Positions 44,088 through 55,900 of a stretch of DNA of 64,000 nt are shown here, piece after piece. This stretch comes from Calendula officinalis (Eukaryota > Streptophyta > Magnoliopsida > Asterales > Asteraceae): contig OY970833.1 in assembly GCA_963853835.1 (NCBI GenBank), positions 15,586,474-15,650,473 of the forward strand. The letters run 5' to 3'. Under the pieces are notes generated by a model that made no database searches, was not told the DNA's origin, and saw only the letters and a list, made by a program, of their open reading frames with translations. How positions within the stretch are numbered: the stretch's first letter is position 1; the number at the start of each line of letters is the position of its first letter. Both the position numbers and the translations under genes were made by a program.

Positions 44088-47076
44088 TTAAAGTAGTGAG
44101 ACTGACTGTTTTATTGAGACAATATCACTACTCATCGTGTCCATTCTGGCCATTCTGTCCAATCTACAACCTGCAAAATCTGCATCTGTGTACCCTTCAA
44201 GGTGAAAGTTTGAATCTTTGGGATACCAAAGACCCAGGTTAGGAGTACCTGTAAGATATCTAAAGATGCGCTTAACTGCTTTCATGTGTGATTCTTTAGG
44301 ATCAGCCTGATACCGAGCACACAAACATGTGGCAAACATGATATCAGGCCTGCTAGCAGTTAAGTAAAGTAAGGAACCAATCATACCTCGGTATGTGGAT
44401 TGACATACTGGTTTACCAGATTCATCCTTACTTATCTTATCCTGAGTACCCATAGGAGTGTGCATGGAAGATAAATTTTCAAATTTGTATTTCTTTAACA
44501 TGTCATGCACATACTTACTTTGATTTATAAAAGTGCCATCAGGCTTTTGTTCAACTTGTAAACCAAGAAAGTAAGTAAGTTCTCCCATCATACTCATCTG
44601 ATACTGAGTTGACATTATCTTAGCAAACCAGTCACACATTGACTTGTCAGTGGAGCCAAAGATAATATCATCTACATATATCTATATGAGTAAGATGTCA
44701 GAACCTTTCCGTTTTGAAAATAATGTTTTATCAATTTTACCTCTTGTAAATTTATTTTCAATAAGGTACTCAGACAGGGTGTCATACCAGGCTCTTGGAG
44801 CTTGTTTGAGCCCATATAGAGCTTTATCAAGCTTGAAAACATAATTAGGAAATTTAGGATCAACAAAACCTGGTGGTTGTTTAACATAAACTTCTTCTTG
44901 GAGTTTTCCATTTAGAAAAGCACTCTTGACATCCATCTGATAAACTTTGAAATTTTTGAAGGCTGCATATGCAAGATACAACCTAATAGCTTCAATTCTG
45001 GCAACTGGTGCAAAAGTTTCATCATAGTCAATGCCTTCTTCTTGCCTGTAACCTTGAGCAACTAACCTAGCTTTGTTTCTGATGACAACACCATCCTTGT
45101 CCATCTTGTTTCTGAACACCCACTTAGTACCAATAATAGTTTTGCCAGTAGGAGGTGGTACTAAGTTCCAAACTTTGTTTCTCTCAAACTCTGTGAGCTC
45201 TTCTTGCATAGCCTCTACCCAATCTTCATCTAATAAAGCTTCATCAGCTTTCTTTGGTTCAATGGTAGATAGTAAACTTGAGAAGAAACAAAAATTTGCA
45301 GTTGCTTGGGTTGGAAATTCTAATTTTCTTCTTGTTTGGACACCTTCTTCAATAGGACCAATAATGTTTGAGTGTGGATGGTCTCTGTGTTCCCTTAAAT
45401 TGTTTCCTACGGGAGCATTTGAAATAGGATCAACAATATCTTGTTGATTTGGTGTGTCTTGTGTCTGATACTGAGTGGAATTCTGGTCAGTATTAGACAG
45501 CGCAGGTTGCAGTTCATCTTCATTTTGCAGAGTTGATGTGGATTCTTGTGAAGTGTTGGATGTTTCACTTTCTTCATAGGTAGAGTGGTTCAGATCATTA
45601 GTTGGAAACTCAGTATGGAGGTCCTCTGTTATGGGAACCTCAGTATTAGTCGCAGTTGAGTGATACTGAGTTTGAACTTGATCAGTTTCATTAAACTTAT
45701 TGGGAATAAAGTGTGGATGAAACTTGGGCTGTTCAGCAATGGAGTTTTCTGGATTGCATAGAATATCTAAGCCACTTATGTCTTCACTTGCTGAGGTAGA
45801 ATGCTCATTCTGATCTTCATCAAAGGTAACATGAATAGATTCTATAATCACCTTGGTTGAGATGATATACACTCTGAAGGCTTTAGAGTGTGGAGAGTAG
45901 CCCATGAACACACCTTCATTTACTTTGGGAGCAAATTTGTTGAGATTTTGTTTTGTACTGAGTACAAAGCATTTACTCCCAAAGATGTGGAAGTATTCCA
46001 CATTAGGAATCTTGCCATTGTATAACTCATATGGAGTCTTCATGTCTTTGGACGATAGTGGCTCTATTCTGAGTGAAGTTTGCACAGTTTACAGCTTCAG
46101 CCCAGACACTCAGTGCCAGTCCAGCATGGCATAATAAAGTTCTTGCAGCTTCAATCAGTGTTCTATTCTTTCTTTCTACAACACCATTTTGTTGAGGTGT
46201 GTAGGCTGCAGAGAAGTTTTGAATGATTCCTTTTTCTTCACAGAAATCGGCTAATACTGAGTTCTTAAACTCAGTACCATGGTCACTTCTAAGTTGCTTG
46301 ACCTTGTTGCCTTTTTGAAGTTCCTCTCTTTTTATAAAGGCAATGATTTCTGTTGTTGCATCTGACTTAGTCTTGAGGAAGATGACCCAAGTATATCTTG
46401 AAAATTCATCAACCAAGACTAGAGTATAGATCTTTTTGGCCAAAGATGGTGTGCTGATGGGGCCAAAAAGATCCATATGTATCATAGTAAGAGGTTCCTT
46501 AATGGAATGATTGACTTTGGACTTGAATGAACTCTTCTACTGCTTGCCCATTTCACATGCTGAGCATAACTTATCTTTTGAATAAGTAATAGTGGGCAAC
46601 CCTCTCACCAGTTTCTTCATACTGAGCTCGTTGATATTTCTAAAGTTGATGTGAGAGAGTTTCTTGTGCCATAGCCAATGCAATTCTGGCTTGACTTTAG
46701 AAAGCAGGCATACTCGAATAGTTGGGTCTATTTCAGATAGGTTGACCACATATACATCTTTTTCTCTTCTAGCAATGAGTACAGGCTGCCCTTTATCATT
46801 GTAGATGATTCCTGCAACCTTCTTGAATCGAGCTTCATTGTCATCATCACACATCTGGCTAATACTGAGCAGATTGTGTTTAAGACCCTCTACATAGGCA
46901 ACTCTTTTAAAAGTTATGTTGCCTGCCTTGATCACACCATAACCTCTTGTCTTTCCCACCGAGTCATCTCCAAATTTAACAGAAGGACCCTTCTCTGGAG
47001 TATAATTGAGAAGGTATTCCATACTGCCTGTCATGTGTCTTGAGCAGCCACTATCTAAATACCATTTTCTGTCACC
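44088..47076 (-). pseudogene. SIRE-like C pol (broken, RNase H truncated)
   Basis: Protease DSGCSRHMTGS and the pre-integrase zinc region are at 46537-47091, ending at a stop (46537-46539) right after CEMGKQ. The integrase core continues at 46027-46485. A two-base deletion near 46043 (relative to B) shifts the frame, and integrase C-terminus plus RT entrance run 44682-46085. A TAG at 44682-44684 falls just before the catalytic IYVDD. The last piece (44088-44639) has RT thumb and the RNase H start (YTDADFAGCRLDR), then fuses in frame to the coiled-coil part of the third ORF (MDTMSSDIVSIKQSVSLL). The start is placed at the predicted splice acceptor, 47076. Confidence 0.9.
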
Positions 47077-48421
47077 CTGCACAAGACACAAAATAAGAGT
47101 TAGTTCTTTTTAGGAACCCATTTTTGAATGGGACCTTTGGTGGGATAAATATATTTTGACTTGATCTCTTTATGTGGAGAGGTCAGTATCACTTCGGTGA
47201 AAACTTTTGAGATTTTCTTTGGTGATACTGACTTAGTTTCTCTCCTTTTCTTTGGTACTGAGTACCTAGGACTTGAGAGATCAGTCCAGCATTCATCTCC
47301 CTTATGACCAGTATGATGACACCTATAACATTTTCTAGGTCTATTTCTAAACATATTTTCATAAGGTATTTTAGAAAAGTTTTGCACTTTTGGTAGATCA
47401 GTATGAACAAGTTTTGCAAATTTTTTACTTAAAGATTTGACCTGATCACCAAGTGTTCTTAAAATGTTATTTTTGTCATTTTTAATAGGTGTTTTAACAT
47501 TTTTTTTACTGTTTTAAAGGGTGGTGGATCTGATTGCTTCTTTTTGTTTGGCATAGAAGTCATTCTAATTTTATTAGTGTAAGACTTATTGTTTCTACCA
47601 ACTGTGGACCAGGTTGAAGTTGTTTTTTGTTTATCATGTTTTGAAGAAACAACTTTAACAGGTTCTTTAGATTTCTCAGTATATGATGTTTCTGTTCCTG
47701 CAACTTCTGTATTAGATGAAACATTGGAGATAGAAGTTGTCTTATTATCATTATATAATTCAAAAGTTGTTGTATTAAATAATAATTCAAAAGGTGGAAC
47801 AACAGAAGTGTCATACTGATCTATTGGGAGCTCAGTATCAGAAATTTCTTTTATAGAAAATTCAATACTGGGTTCTTGTAGCTCAGTATAGCACTTTGAG
47901 CAGATGGAGGGACCAATAGGTTTTTCTAAAATTTCATTTTCCTCATCATCTGACTCGGTTTGACATCCAACTTCACAAAACGTTTTAGCTTTTATAAATT
48001 TAATAGGGTTCATATTAGAAAATTCTTCAAATAAATCAGCAAAATTATTCCTATTTTTAAATTGAGGATCAACACCAAGTGCAGCCCTCACATTTTCTGG
48101 AAATTGTTGATATAAACATTTATTTAATTTTATTGAAGCATTTCCCCAATATTTACACTGTTTTTCAAATTTTTCTTTTTCAAGTTTGTGTAAGTGAGCG
48201 TTATCAGCTAATCTTTGGTTAATGTCCTTTAAATCTGAAAGGTTTAGTTCTAGATCTTTATACTTTGCTAATTTATCTAAGTTTTCATTGTTTACCCTTT
48301 CAAGTTCTTGAATTGTTAATTTTAAAGCTTTTTCTTTTTGTACATAAGTTTTAAGATCAACAATCATATACTCAAAAATCTTAGTTTTTTCATTCACTGA
48401 ATAAGTTTGAAAGGAACTTAC
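47077..48421 (-). other. Predicted gag/pol intron of SIRE-like C
   Basis: 1,345 bp. The donor ACAAG|GTAAGT (GT at 48421-48420) and the acceptor TTGTGCAG|GG (AG at 47078-47077), with CTAAC upstream of the acceptor, match element B although the surrounding gag has diverged and frameshifted. Conservation in a second copy supports but does not prove function. Confidence 0.58.
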
Positions 48422-49671
48422 CTTGTACAACTGATGGAATCCCAATCAGTATGAACACTCATCCTCTCAGCCTCTTTGATATCCTTTTCAAAGGAGCTCT
48501 TCAAATCATCTTCAGTGAAAGCCATAAAGGCTTTATTCTCAATCTCTTCCTCATCATCACTTATGTCCTCATCCATCCACGCTTCAGAGTATAGTGCTTG
48601 ATGAGGTGCTCCATTCCCTTCTGCCCTCTTGCCTTTGCTCCAGTTCTTCAGTTTGACATACTTGTCTCTATACCTCTTTGCTCGGTATGCAATTTTGTCA
48701 TTTTGGTCAGTCTCAGAAGACTTGGTATGACAATTTGCAGCAATATGTCCAGGCTTTCCACACCTATAGCAAAGACCTGATCTTGGGTCAGTATTAGAAG
48801 AGCTAACACCAAGCCTCTTCTTCTTCAATTGATCCAGCTTCATAGACATAAGAGCCATTTGAGTTTCAAGCTCTTCTGTCTCAGCATCAGCTAGATCAGC
48901 TTCTGGTTCATCTGGCTTAGTTACAATATAGGCATGTTGCACAACAAGAGCCATACCAGTGGAAGACTTGTCAGTTTTCTTCCAGTTGATCAGTCTTGCA
49001 GCATTATTCTCCTCATGATTCAACATTAGACCATACAAAGTTTGAAGAGTGTATGACTCAATGTTGTTAGCAGCATTGACAGAGTTTGTCATGTCAAGAA
49101 ATTGTTGAGGAAGACTATCCAGGAACTTTTGAACAAGCTCTCCTTCCTCTTTTACAATGCCTACACTGATTAAATCATGGATAACAGTATTGAACCTGTT
49201 ATAGAGAGTGGTGATGTCTTCATTAGGAGTTGAGAAGAAGTTTTCATATTTCCTTCTCATGTTGCTTTTTCTTTGCAACTTCACCTTTGATGTGCCTTCA
49301 TAGGTGACTGATAGGCTATCCCACATAGCCTTTGCTGTTGGCAATTTCATAATTTCATTAAGTATTTCTTTGATAACAGCATTACCAATCACTCCCTTTG
49401 CTCTTGAGTCTAGACTGAATAACTGACGGTCAGTATCAGTCCAGGTGTGTTTCAGTTTTGGAACTGTCCTTATGCTCTCATGAGCATCATCAGTAGCAGC
49501 AACGGGTTCCACAGTTTGTGGGATGATAGGACCATCATTTAGCACAGTGAGCATTTCATGATGAATGGATTCGAGATGCCACTGAGCTTTTAGCTTCCAT
49601 TGATGGAAGTCTTTACCATCAAAGATGGGTACTCCCTTTCCAGACATAATTGGTGCAACAATGGTAGACAT
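47100..49671 (-). pseudogene. SIRE-like C gag (frameshifted)
   Basis: ATG at 49671 opens 417 aa with an intact N-terminus (MSTIVAPIMSGKG, DFHQWKLKAQWHL) and a CCHC knuckle (CYRCGKPGHIAANC). A one-base deletion near 48433 (CTGATGG where B has CTGAGTGG) shifts the frame just before the splice donor. The coiled-coil part continues at 47459-48445, and the second knuckle (CYRCHHTGHKGDEC) is at 47100-47387 after another shift. It ends WVPKKN. Otherwise collinear with the gag of B. Confidence 0.9.
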
Positions 49672-49755
49672 TTTTGATTTTGGAGTAAGTGAAGGATAAG
49701 TATAAGGAATGGCTTCCAGGGTTATAGATCGACTAAATAAGAGTTTATTTAGCCT

Positions 49756-49767
49756 GCTCTGATACCA
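49756..49767 (-). other. Primer binding site of SIRE-like C
   Basis: The minus strand reads TGGTATCAGAGC, complementary to initiator methionine tRNA, two bases inside the 5' LTR start at 49770. Confidence 0.94.
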
Positions 49768-50209
49768 GTTGTTAGGTCACAACACCCTGGTTTAGTTAGT
49801 TAATTGATTGGTTAATTATAACTCTAAGACAAATATTGTGTAAGAACAAGATATGAGTCAAATGTATAATTCCACTAAGTGTGGCTTGTTGCGGAATAAC
49901 AAGACCACTGATCAATTACAAAAGGTATGAAAGTGTAAAGTGAATTGGTTGTTTCTCCTTTGCAAGATGATCTCTATTTATAATGATATAGAGATCTTAC
50001 ATAATGAGCAAAGGAGTAACCGTTGGACTAAGGTAGGAAAATGACTAAGATCAAGGGATTTGATCTTAGTCCGTTACATATGGTAACTCAGTCCTTCTAC
50101 TCAGTCCTTGTACTCAGTATCACTATCTGATACTGAGTACTGATACTGAGTTCCAATACTGATCACTCAGTATCAGACCTAAACTTAGCTATATTATTCT
50201 ACACTAGCC

Positions 50210-50240
50210 GGGTACCCGCGCAATGCGGCGGCGGGTACCC
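50210..50240 (-). other. Helitron 3' terminal hairpin
   Basis: GGGTACCCGC (50210-50219) and GCGGGTACCC (50231-50240) are perfect 10-base inverted arms around an 11-base loop, two bases from the terminal CTAG. Helitrons carry such a hairpin as the 3' transposition terminator. Confidence 0.9.
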
Positions 50241-50734
50241 ACGAACTATAGTTTTTGGGCCAACCAGGTCGAAAAGAATTAAAATAGTAGCTTGAATAAA
50301 GACGATGTTTGACCGCCTAGAGACAAAATTATATTTTTATAACTGGGTTGTTGCTTTCCGGTAGATACTTCACAAAATGATGCATATGCTTTTTTATGCG
50401 GTTGAACGTGTTTAGTTTCTTAATTTTCTATATAATGATTACAGGTTTTATATTAACTACACTAAAAAAGCGACTCCATTATCACAATTTCTACTAAAGA
50501 GTCAATAACATTACATTGATCCGTAAATCATAAATCAATAGTAGAAACAAAAGCTTCGACAGTAAAGGGTAATTTCCAAGCCTTTATAGTAACAAATTAC
50601 CATTAAAGCTTTTTTTTTTTATCTTTACTTTTAATTACGTTTAGTTCATTAAACAATAAGGCGCAAATCTTAAAATTATAATAATAGAAGTCACCCACAT
50701 ATATTTCATTAAGAGAATAACGTAACATATAGTA

Positions 50735-50844
50735 AAGAACTAAAGATACGCAATCAACCATATAATTTGAGAACTACTTTAAACGGGTTGAAGAACTAAA
50801 GATACGCAATCAACCATATAATTTGAGAACTACTTTAAACGGGT
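50735..50844. repeat. 56-bp tandem duplication inside the Helitron
   Basis: AAGAACTAAAGATACGCAAT begins at 50735 and again at 50791. The two copies look identical through AAACGGGT, indicating a recent duplication. Confidence 0.9.
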
Positions 50845-52750
50845 ATTTTCCCGAACATGTGCGCAACTTTAACCCCGTTTGACCTATTAAAGATAAATTT
50901 TAACCCTTACTGAGCCAATGTACACCTATTACAAATCATTAAATGTTTCTAGAACATATAGTTTTTTAGTCTCTAAATATTGCAGCAACAAAAAAATATG
51001 AAATCCTGCAAAACAAAAGAACAATCTGAAAAGGTTGGACTTGTTAGCATGTTTTCTACATACAAAAAAATAAAAAAATATATTAATATGTTGCATACCG
51101 TTACTAAATTTCTGCACAATTACAAAATGATGTATGTTATTGATTATTCATAGAATAATACACTGGATATTCAGATAAAGAAGACCTACCCTACAAGAAA
51201 TAATAGAGACATGTATGTCAAAATTAATCTGCATCCATGACAACCATGTATGATCACGGCTAATCCAAAGAGCACAAATCATACCAAAGAGCACAAACGA
51301 TATTAAGAATTAAAGAAGCAGCAATCAAAATAAAACCTTCCCAAAGTACGCTATCAGGGGGATAGTTTTAATCTTCAAACTCTCACTTATTTAGCAACTT
51401 AGTGTTTCTACCCATGTATTCTTAAACTTCCTTTGCTGGTTGATCACTGTTTTGACTTGTTGACTTTAAAAAAAAAGAAAAATAAATTAAATGAAAGAAT
51501 TTTTCACCTCCAATCTTTTAAGCTCAGACATAAACTGTAATAACATTTAAATTCTAAATTAATGAATTTATATCAGGTAAGTGTAAGAGATCAAACAGGT
51601 TACCATCATTCAAATCTATAACTATTAAAAACGAAGAATTAAAAAATTGGTTCATTTTAAAGCACATTCAAATGATCAAAATTGGTACCTTTTCACCTCC
51701 AATCTTCAAAGCTCAGACATCAACTGTATCATCATTCAACTGATTATGCTATCAGGTTCGATCAAGATGACCTATTAGATCCGTTAAGATAATTTGAACC
51801 TGTATAAACCCATGCTCAGACATCAACTGTATCACACTATCACCAATACCTATTATATGAAAATGAAGACATTAATTGTGTAAACCGATTCATGAAGCAT
51901 AAACAAACGGAAAAAAAAAAAACTCACCAATATCATAAAATCCAACTAAAAAATCCAGAAAATTGGCATAAAAAATCCGCCTTCAGGGATCATGCATAGA
52001 TCTAATGCATAAAGTTTTCTGATAATTTACATCGAAGCAACATGTAATTGATAACTGAAGTGACTAAAGTATAATACTCAAAATCAAGTTAATAGGAAAT
52101 AACCAATATTAATTCACAATCGAGTGATGGGGCAAGTATAATTGGAGAAATTACAGTCACATTCAATGGCCGGAAGCTTGAGAGTCAAAGTTGGTGGAGT
52201 CCATGGCGGCGGCGCTGCATAGTTCGCTGTTAAGGTTCGATCTCATGTATGATAATTTTTCTCCACTTCCTACGAAGTTTACAAAACCGGAAACAACATG
52301 GATGTAATTCATAACCCGGTGCAAAGGTAGTGAACGTCTACTACTATTCCCGAAGAAGACCTGCTAACTTCCCAATTTGAAAAGCAGATGTGGGAATGCC
52401 CAGGGATTAAAGAAATTAGGGTTCGGTGAAAGAGAAAGATACCTTCGTGTGTTGAAGTGAATTGAGCCAGAGGAATATTGCATTCATATTGAATTTCCAG
52501 CGTAGTTGAAGAAGCCACATTAACGGACGAATTTTAAGGAACCAAGGAGAGGGATAAAGGAATGGATGGAATCGAGGAGGCGCCGATCCGTTCAATCGAG
52601 GAGGCATCGATATGTGCAATGTTTGATCCCATCAATCGAGGAGGCGCCGATTCGTTTGGGCATAGGCGCAGATGCCCATTACTTTATTGTGGGCCCACAT
52701 GCCCGACGTAGTTATCTTTATTAAAGTAATCTTCTAGCATATCAATGCAT

Positions 52751-52820
52751 CGGATGCCAGACCAACTGGTTTCTTTGTAGTCTTGTATCCAAAAGGTTGC
52801 AGGTTCGAAACCTGCTTCCA
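52751..52820 (+). other. tRNA-like relic or SINE head inside the Helitron
   Basis: GGTTCGAAACC (52802-52812) fits the RNA polymerase III B box and sits in a possible T-arm (GCAGG/CCTGC). An A-box-like TGCCAGACCAACTGG lies at 52755-52769. The acceptor stem does not close and no CCA-type end is clear, so this is not a working tRNA gene by eye. It may be a tRNA-derived SINE fragment carried by the Helitron. Confidence 0.35.
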
Positions 52821-52998
52821 ATATTTTTTAAATAAAAGTGGGACGTTCTATAATTAGCAAGTATTTGGCTGAATTTTCAGACTTCTACTTATAGAAAGGT
52901 CCTAAATGCTTTATAATATAGTAGAGATATTAATCAAAGCTAGTCTAGGTTGTTTTGTTATCTTAAGATCCAAAGGGGCAAGGCTTTTTGCCTTAACA

Positions 52999-55900
52999 CT
53001 CACGATCCAAAAGATGTCAATGGAAAGCTCAAAACGTAAACTAAATGAGTCGAGAAGGCACGGGAACATGATTCTATGCCGATGCAGGTCAAAATCCTTC
53101 GAGAAGGCAGATGGCAGAATCTGTCAGAAAGTGAATTTGTTTTAAAACCCATTTTTAATAATTTACAAGTCAAGTAGGCATGAAACGGAGACCCGAGCCA
53201 AAAGTTATGGCCTTTTTAGTAAAGTCCATTTTGATTCTGCCTATAACTCCTAGACCGTAAGTGGGCTCACGATCCACAAGATATCAACGGAAAGCTCAGA
53301 ACGTGAACTACAAAGGTCGAGAAGGCACGTGATCGTGATTCTATGCCGAAGCAGGTCAAAATCCGTCGAGAAGGTAGATGACAGAATCTTCCAGAAAATG
53401 AATTTGTTTTAAAACTCGTTTTTAATAATTTACAAGTGAAATAGGCCTAAAACGGAGACCCGAGCCAAATGTTATGGCCTTTTCAATTAAGCTCCTTTTG
53501 ATTATGCCTGTAACTCCTAGACCGTAAGTGGGCTCACGATCCACATGATATCAACAGAAAGCTCGGAACGTAAACTACAAGGGCCGAGAAGGCAGGGAAT
53601 CGTGATTCTATGCCGAAGCAGGTCAAAATTCGTCGAGAAGGCTGATGACAGAATCTGCAAGAAAGTGAATTTGTTTTAAAACTCGTTTTTAATAATTTAC
53701 AAGTCAAATAGGCCTGAAATGGAGACACGAGCCAGAAGTTATCGCCTTTTCAGTAAAGCCCCTTTCGATTCTGCCTGTAACCACTAGACCGTAAGTGGGC
53801 TCACGATCCAGAAGATATCAACGGAAACCTCAGAACGTAAACTACAAGAGTCGAGAAGGCACGAGAACGTTATTCTATGCCGATTTAGGTTAAAATCCCT
53901 CGAGAAGGCAGATGACAGATGTTCCCAGAAAGTGAATTTGTTTTAAAACCCGTTTTTAATAATTTACAAGTCAAGTAGGCATGAAACGGAGACCCGAGCC
54001 AAACGTTATGGCCTCTTAAGTAAAGCCCCTTTCGATTCTTCCTGTAACTCCTAGACCGTAAATGGGCTCACGATCCACAACATATCAACGGAAAGCTCAG
54101 AACGTAAACTATAAGAGTCGAGAAGGCACGGGATCGTGATTCTATGCCGAAGTAGGTTAAAATCCCTCGAGAAGGCAGATGACGGAATTTTCCAGAAAGT
54201 GAATATGTTTTAAAACCCGTTTTAAATAATTTACAAGTCAAGAAGGCATGAAACGGACACCCGAGCCAAACGTTATAGCATTTTCAGTAAAGCCCATTTC
54301 GATTCTGCATGTAACTCTTAGACCGTAAGTGGGCTCACGATCAATGAGATATCAACGGAAAGCTCAGAACGTAAACTACAAGGGACGAGAAGGCAGGGGA
54401 TCGTGATTCTATGGCGAAGCAGGTCAAAATCAATCGAGAAGGCAGATGACCGAATCTGCCAGAAAGTGAATTTGTTTTAAAACCCGTATTTAATGATTTG
54501 CAAGTCTAGTAGGCATGAAACGGAGACCCGGGCCAAAAGTTATGGCCTTTTTAGTAAAGCCCCTTTCGATTCTGCCTGTAACTCCTAGACCGTAAGTGGG
54601 CTCACGATCCACAAAATATCAACGGAAACCTCAGAACGTAAACTACAAGAGTCAGGAAGGCACGGGATCGTGATTCTATGCCGAAGCAGGTTAAAATCCC
54701 TCGAGAAGGAAGATGACAGAATTTCCCAGAAAGTGATTTCGTTTTAAAACCCATTTTTAATAATTCACATGTCAAGTAGGCATGAAACGAAAACCCGAGC
54801 AAAAGGTCATGGCATTTTCAGTAAAGCCCCTTTCGATTCTGCCTGTAACTCCTTGACCGTAATTGGGTTCACGATCCACAAGATATCAACGGAAAGCTCA
54901 GAATGTAAACTACAAGAGTCGAGAAGGCACGGGATCGTGATTCTGTCCTGAAGCAGGTCAAAATCCGTCGAGAAGGCAGATGATAGAATTTGCCAGAAAG
55001 TGAATTTGTTTTAAAACTCGTTTTTAATAATTTACAAGTCAAATAGGCCTGAAATGTAGTCCCAGCCAAAAGTTATGGCCTTTTCAGGAAAGGTTTTTTC
55101 GATTCTACTTGTAACTCCTAGACCGTAAGTGGGCTTACGATCCACAAGATATCAACGGAAACATCATAACGTAAACTACAAGAGTCGAGAAGCACGGCAT
55201 CGTGATCCTATGCCGAAGCAGGTTAAAATGCCTCGAGAAGGCAGATGACAGAATTTGCCAGAAAGTTAATTTGTTATAAAACCCATTTTTATTAATTTGC
55301 AAGTCAAGTAGGCATGAAACGGAGACCCGAGCCAAAAGTTATGGCCTTTTCAGTAAAGCCCCTTTCGATTCTGCCTGTAACTCCTAGACCGTAACTGGGC
55401 TCACGATCCACAAGATATCAACGGAAATGTCAGAATGTATACTACGAGAGTCGAGAAGGCACGTGATCGTGACTCTGTCCCGAAGCAGGTCAAAATCCGT
55501 CTAGAAGACAGATGACAGGATTTGCCAGAAAGTGAATTTGTTTTAAAACTCGTTTTTAGTAATTTACAAGTCAAGTAGGCCTGAAACGGAGACCCGAGCC
55601 AAAAGTTATGTCCTTTTCAGTAAAACCCTTTTTATTATGCCTGTAACTCCTAGACCGTTAATGGGCTCACGATCCACAAGATATCAATGGAAAGCTCAGA
55701 ACGTAAACTACAAGAGTCGAGAAGGCACGGGAGCATGATTCTATGCCGAAGAAGGTTCAAATCCCTCGAGAAGGCAGGTGACAGAATCTACCTAATGTGA
55801 ATTTGTTTTAAAACCCGTTTTTATTAATTTAAAAGTCAAGTAGGCATGAAATGGACACCCGAGCCAAAAGTTATGGCCTTTTCAGTAAAGCCCCTTTCGA

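Larger units (their letters stand above)
50204..52927 (-). mobile_element. Non-autonomous Helitron
   Basis: 2,724 bp. On the minus strand it starts TCTCTACTATATTATAAAGC, typical of plant Helitron 5' ends, and ends CTAG just after a GC-rich hairpin. It is inserted exactly between A and T with no target duplication, shown by three uninterrupted LTR copies in the window. No Rep-helicase is encoded, so it would need a helper. Interior: a 56-bp tandem duplication (50735-50844), a partial repeat of TTTTCACCTCCAATCTT (51499 and 51688), three copies of CAATCGAGGAGGC (about 52570-52650), and GC-richer patches at 52160-52230 and 52540-52700 that could be captured gene scraps. No gene recognised. Confidence 0.92.
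41846..52998 (-). mobile_element. SIRE-like Copia retrotransposon C, with internal deletion and a Helitron
   Basis: Minus orientation, plus-strand ends TGTTAGGTCACAAC and TTGCCTTAACA, perfect duplication CTCAC (41841-41845 and 52999-53003). Without the Helitron it is 8,429 bp. LTRs are 506 and 505 bp and differ by about six substitutions and one indel (about 1.2 percent), so it is older than B. The internal region is closely similar to B. About 2.1 kb is missing relative to B, from inside RNase H to inside the third ORF, and the join is at about 44145-44155. Many coding lesions are present. Confidence 0.95.
49770..52998 (-). repeat. 5' LTR of SIRE-like C, split by a Helitron
   Basis: LTR sequence occupies 49770-50203 and 52928-52998 (505 bp in total). 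The join TTCTACA/TATTAATC is contiguous in the other LTRs of C and B. It carries the CAGTAT/ATACTG cluster at about 50115-50180. Confidence 0.95.

Noticed and set aside
50204..52927. MITE or other terminal-inverted-repeat transposon instead of a Helitron
   Set aside because: No terminal inverted repeats and no target duplication; ends, hairpin and A/T insertion fit a Helitron.
31069..52998. Elements B and C as one tandem retrotransposon sharing an LTR
   Set aside because: Each has its own perfect but different target duplication (ACCAT, CTCAC) and one satellite monomer separates them.
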